DNA of 64,000 nt. Source: RGIG7213 sp045540335 (GTDB lineage: Bacteria > Bacillota > Clostridia > Oscillospirales > CAG-272). The position numbers were made by a program, and so were the translations under genes. Under the pieces are notes generated by a model that saw only the letters and a list, made by a program, of their open reading frames with translations, was not told the DNA's origin and searched no databases. The stretch is from assembly GCA_045540335.1 (NCBI GenBank), contig JAZQHC010000008.1, positions 1 through 64,000 on the forward strand, read 5' to 3'. Position 1 is the stretch's first letter. Every line of letters begins with the position of its first letter. Shown here piece after piece: positions 60,720-64,000 of this stretch.

Positions 60720-63653
60720 TTAAAAGATTTCGATAGAGTATATAGAGAAAAACCCGGTGGCCTTATTCATTATTTTAACATATCGTGCGCTTGTATCAAG
60801 CTGGATATTATTGATAGCCTCGTACTTGCACATTTTTGCACGCTTCCATGTAACGTTATCGTTTGACGTCATTACAGAAAATTCGCCTTCCGTATTTGAT
60901 TCCCACCTGATAACCACACGGTCGATATCAGTTATTTTGCCAAGATCTACGGTTATCCAATAGAAGTTTTCGGTTGTACCAAGAGCACTCCATCTTGTGT
61001 GATAGGAGCCGTCAACGGCGTATTCAGCCAAATATCCTGCTTCTTCACCGCTTACGTAAACTGTTTTGTTAAGCGCAAGGTTCTCGCCGCTTATCGTGCT
61101 TTTCGGATTATCTTTTGTTATAATTTCAAAGTCGTTTACGGGTGTGCAGGCATTTTCAACATCACGCACCTGAATTTCTTCGTTTATCGTAATCTTCGTG
61201 CTTGATTTGATATCTTCTACAGATGCACCGACACTGAACGTGTATTCACCTTTTTCAACTATCCACTTAGAATCAGCCGTAAAATACGTCATCAGTTCTT
61301 TTTCCGTTACGTTAACAGATACAACAGCATCCTCGCCTGCATTGAGAATCGGTGTTTTTGCATATCCTACAAGCTCAATTACAGGGTGCTCATTTTTGCC
61401 ATCGGGCTTTGAAACGTAGAATTGCGCCGTTTCTCTGCCGGATACGCTTCCGATGTTTGTCACCTTTACACTAAGTGTATATTTTCCCGAATTTTCCGAA
61501 ACTTGAAAATCAGAATACTCGAACTGCGTGTAAGAAAGACCGTATCCAAATTCATACGCGGTATCTATATCAAACGTTGTATAGTAACGGTAGCCAACAT
61601 AAATATCGTCGTAATAGGTAGAAATCTCGCTGTTTCCGGGAAAATATTCAGAGCAAGCAGTATCGCCGTAAGTAATGGGCCATGTGCACGCAAGCTTACC
61701 TGAAGGATTAACTGCACCTGTAAGGATATCTGCTGTGGAATTACCGATTTGTTCACCCGACAGACCGATATATACTATGGCATCTGCCATATCTGCCCAC
61801 GATTTAACCTCGATAGGGTTACCCGTGTTAATAAGAACTATAAACTTTTTACCTTCGGCATGGAAAGCATCGGAAATGATTTTTATTGCATTTCTTTCCC
61901 TGTCATTTAAGCTGAAATCGCCTTTGCAATCCGCATGGTCGGCACCTTCCATCGTCATTCTTGAAATGGTGAATATTGCATAATCTGATTCAGATGCAGA
62001 ACGCTTAACAGTTCTTTCATCAAGTACTATTTCAAATTCATCATTTATTGGGTTGGCTTCTTGGGTCAAAACGTGCGGATGGCGTTTACAGCCGTCGTAA
62101 AGTGCTGCAATTTTGGGATTTATGGTAAAGCTTGCATTTTCCAAGCCTTCCTTAACGTGAACAACGTGATCAACCACTACGTAGCCTGCACCGTATCCAC
62201 AATGCTCGGTAACGTAAGATGCGTTGCCGAAAAGGGCAATTTCCTTATTATCATTTGATAAAGGAAGCGTTTGCGTATCATTTTTAAGAAGAACCATACT
62301 TTCAGCACCAACTGAACGAACTGCTTGAAGCTTTTCTTCTTTATTTTGAACCTCGTATTCGGGGCGTCTTTGTGTCATCGCGTTTGTTTTTGCAATAACG
62401 GAAAGTATATTTTCGCAGCAGCGATCAAGATCTTCCATTTTTATCTTGCGGCTTCTTACCATATCAACTACGGCTTCAACATCCTTAGCAACGTCGGGGC
62501 TTCCGCAGTACATATCATTTCCCGCGTGTATCATTTCATCTTTTCCGCCGCCTGCACCCCAGTCACTCATAACAAAACCATCGAAAGCGAATTCATCTTT
62601 AAGTATATCGCATATAAGATCTTTCATTGTAGATGTATAAGTTCCGGCAATGCGGTTATATGAAGTCATAACCGTATATGGTGAGCTGATATCTACTGCA
62701 TAATCAAAGGCTTTTAAGTATATTTCACGCAGGGCACGCTCTGTTACCTGTGCAGAATACGACCCCCTGTTACTTTCCTGGTTGTTCGCCGCATAGTGCT
62801 TCAAGCATGCACCTACACCCGTAGATTGCAAGCCCGAGGTATAGCTTGCCGCCATCATACCGGTAAGATACGGATCTTCTGAAAAGTATTCAAAGTTTCT
62901 GCCGCCAAGAATATTCTTTTGGATATTCAATCCGGGCGAAAGAAGAACGTCAACGCCATAGCTTTTGCAATCGTCACCCATGTAAGAAGTGATTTTTTTA
63001 ACAAGCTCTCCATCCCAAGTGTTGGCAAGGTTAGTACCCGAGGGATAACCAACTGTTGGCGTATCAATACGAAGACCGGCAGGACCGTCTGCCATGTGGA
63101 TAGTAGGAAGACCAAGACGTTCAACCACGTACGTAGTTGCCGCCATATTTCTTTCTGCACCCATCGCAACGAATAAAGACGCCTTTTCTTGCAACGTCAT
63201 CTCATCAGCGACAAGCTTAACAGAATCGACCGACAGCTGAGGTAAACCGTTTTTAAACTTAACACTTGCACTATCTTGCATATCTGTACCTTCTGCAGAT
63301 ACGATCAATGAAAAATCACCGTTACAAAACTGCGGTGCGGAAGCTGTAATTTCAAATGATTCCCCACCCTTTGCGGAAATATCCTTCTTATCCTCTTGCG
63401 AATTTGCCTCGCTTTTCAACAAAACAGTTACTTGGCCCGAAAAATCTCTGTCAAATGCAAGTTTAGCTGTATATTTGTCTTTATCTGCCTTAAAAGATTC
63501 GATATTTAATTTCAAAGTTTCCAAAATCTCTTCCCCCTTTTGAACAGTTGTGTCTGTATTTTCTAATGTGCTTGCAGATTGTCCTGTGCACGAACACAAA
63601 AAAATTGTAGCAAGCACCAAACAAGCAAACCTTATTTTTTTAGTAAACACCAT
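60720..63653 (-). CDS. GH3 glycoside hydrolase lipoprotein with F5/8-type C-terminal domain
   Basis: 977 residues. A lipobox (FLCSC) anchors it outside. Order: N-terminal beta region (about 30-150), GH3 barrel with HMADGPAGLRI, GGRNFEYFSEDPYL, KHYAANNQESNRGSYSAQVTERALREIYLKAF and the nucleophile Asp in FVMSDWGA; GH3 C-terminal domain; fibronectin-III-like segment; and a final discoidin (F5/8 C, CBM32-like) domain with NLALNKTVYVSG and WITVDLGKITDIDRVVIRW. It is most likely a beta-glucosidase or beta-xylosidase type enzyme on surface-bound oligosaccharides; substrate unproven. Confidence 0.94.
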   Translation of the reverse strand: MVFTKKIRFACLVLATIFLCSCTGQSASTLENTDTTVQKGEEILETLKLNIESFKADKDKYTAKLAFDRDFSGQVTVLLKSEANSQEDKKDISAKGGESFEITASAPQFCNGDFSLIVSAEGTDMQDSASVKFKNGLPQLSVDSVKLVADEMTLQEKASLFVAMGAERNMAATTYVVERLGLPTIHMADGPAGLRIDTPTVGYPSGTNLANTWDGELVKKITSYMGDDCKSYGVDVLLSPGLNIQKNILGGRNFEYFSEDPYLTGMMAASYTSGLQSTGVGACLKHYAANNQESNRGSYSAQVTERALREIYLKAFDYAVDISSPYTVMTSYNRIAGTYTSTMKDLICDILKDEFAFDGFVMSDWGAGGGKDEMIHAGNDMYCGSPDVAKDVEAVVDMVRSRKIKMEDLDRCCENILSVIAKTNAMTQRRPEYEVQNKEEKLQAVRSVGAESMVLLKNDTQTLPLSNDNKEIALFGNASYVTEHCGYGAGYVVVDHVVHVKEGLENASFTINPKIAALYDGCKRHPHVLTQEANPINDEFEIVLDERTVKRSASESDYAIFTISRMTMEGADHADCKGDFSLNDRERNAIKIISDAFHAEGKKFIVLINTGNPIEVKSWADMADAIVYIGLSGEQIGNSTADILTGAVNPSGKLACTWPITYGDTACSEYFPGNSEISTYYDDIYVGYRYYTTFDIDTAYEFGYGLSYTQFEYSDFQVSENSGKYTLSVKVTNIGSVSGRETAQFYVSKPDGKNEHPVIELVGYAKTPILNAGEDAVVSVNVTEKELMTYFTADSKWIVEKGEYTFSVGASVEDIKSSTKITINEEIQVRDVENACTPVNDFEIITKDNPKSTISGENLALNKTVYVSGEEAGYLAEYAVDGSYHTRWSALGTTENFYWITVDLGKITDIDRVVIRWESNTEGEFSVMTSNDNVTWKRAKMCKYEAINNIQLDTSARYVKIMNKATGFFSIYSIEIF

Positions 63654-63708
63654 ATTTGGATATTCCCCATGTCAAATTTTCACGCATAAAACGCCGCATA
63701 TTAAACCG

Positions 63709-63738
63709 CCCACGGAAAAGAAAACTCTTTTCCGTGGG
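63709..63738 (-). terminator. Terminator of the dockerin gene
   Basis: CCCACGGAAAAG/CTTTTCCGTGGG, twelve perfect pairs with a six-base loop, directly after the dockerin stop. Confidence 0.8.
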
Positions 63739-63749
63739 TACAGTTTTAA

Positions 63750-64000
63750 TTAACCTACAGTCAAAGCGGATATAGCCGTTAAATCATCCGAAGTAAGAAC
63801 GCCGTCTGCGTTGATATCAACAGACTCAAGGTATCCTTCCGAAATACCTGCCAACATTTTCTTGGCCCTTATAACGTCTTTTGCGCCTATAATACCATCG
63901 CCGTTGCAATCACCTACAATGATAATTACCGCGCTGTTTACGGGAGTTCCTTCAATAAGCTTTGATACCGTATATCCGGTGCAAACCTTGGAATCGGTAA
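63750..64000 (-). CDS. C-terminal end of a dockerin type I protein (5' end outside window)
   Basis: The last 83 codons, ending at the stop at 63750-63752. The sequence has two calcium-binding loops, GDCNGDGIIGAKDVIRAKKML and VDINADGVLTSDDLTAIS, the paired F-hand pattern of type I dockerins. Dockerins plug enzymes or surface proteins into cohesin-bearing scaffolds. The identity of the main part of the protein is outside the window. Confidence 0.85.
   Translation of the reverse strand, partial: TDSKVCTGYTVSKLIEGTPVNSAVIIIVGDCNGDGIIGAKDVIRAKKMLAGISEGYLESVDINADGVLTSDDLTAISALTVG

Overview
The window looks like a chromosomal piece of an anaerobic, spore-forming member of the Clostridia, probably an uncultured gut or fibre-associated lineage. 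Reasons: spoIVA (sporulation), a three-subunit bifurcating-type [FeFe] hydrogenase, rubrerythrin, an archaeal-type ProRS, strong AGGAGG ribosome sites with sigma-A promoters, many secreted lipoproteins with Thr/Pro/Ala/Asp linkers, two large glycosidases and a dockerin. I assign no species.

Layout. 1-8.4 kb is accessory-looking: a cut-off BspA-type lipoprotein, a small XRE regulator under a double dyad, a radical SAM protein, a transglutaminase-like surface protein with an 18-bp-repeat stalk, a MITE-like element that rewrites the end of a vanZ gene, an XRE/winged-helix regulator, a decayed tyrosine recombinase, an EamA exporter with its divergent LysR regulator, and tRNA-Ser(CGA) with a partial duplicate. 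8.7-36.1 kb is dominated by nucleic-acid turnover. It holds an NPxTG-anchored surface protein; tdk, an HD dNTPase-like gene, two tandem NrnA-like DHH proteins and surE in one operon; a barnase-like lipoprotein; a Nudix hydrolase; a leftward operon of an ABC importer plus a SNase-type lipoprotein nuclease and a modular lipoprotein, preceded by an RDD membrane protein; the rightward operon deoC-deoD-deoB-cdd-pdp; and upp. A rhamnosidase-OPT-PqqD operon sits inside this span.

36.3-48.6 kb is mostly housekeeping: DUF421/DUF4363, a linker-only lipoprotein followed by a strongly structured RNA, rubrerythrin, comM-proS, spoIVA, an acetyltransferase, a zinc-ribbon membrane protein and the hydrogenase operon hydC-hydB-hydA. 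48.8-58.0 kb is a compact eight-gene leftward surface-polysaccharide operon with the CapE-CapF-CapG route to UDP-L-FucNAc, a flippase, a polymerase-like protein and two glycosyltransferases. 58.2-64 kb is glycan handling: an intracellular GH99/WbsX-like protein with a CBM9-like tail, a small lipoprotein, a GH3 lipoprotein and the end of a dockerin protein.

The most interesting reading is that 8.7-36.1 kb forms a nucleic-acid utilisation locus. Surface or secreted nucleases (barnase-like and SNase-like) would cut RNA and DNA, an importer co-transcribed with one nuclease would take up fragments, and NrnA-like, SurE, HD dNTPase, Cdd, Pdp, DeoD, DeoB, DeoC, Tdk and Upp would recycle bases or burn deoxyribose. 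The individual enzymes are recognised families. The coupling of the ABC importer to the nuclease, and the role of the repeated beta-rich lipoprotein modules, are inference.
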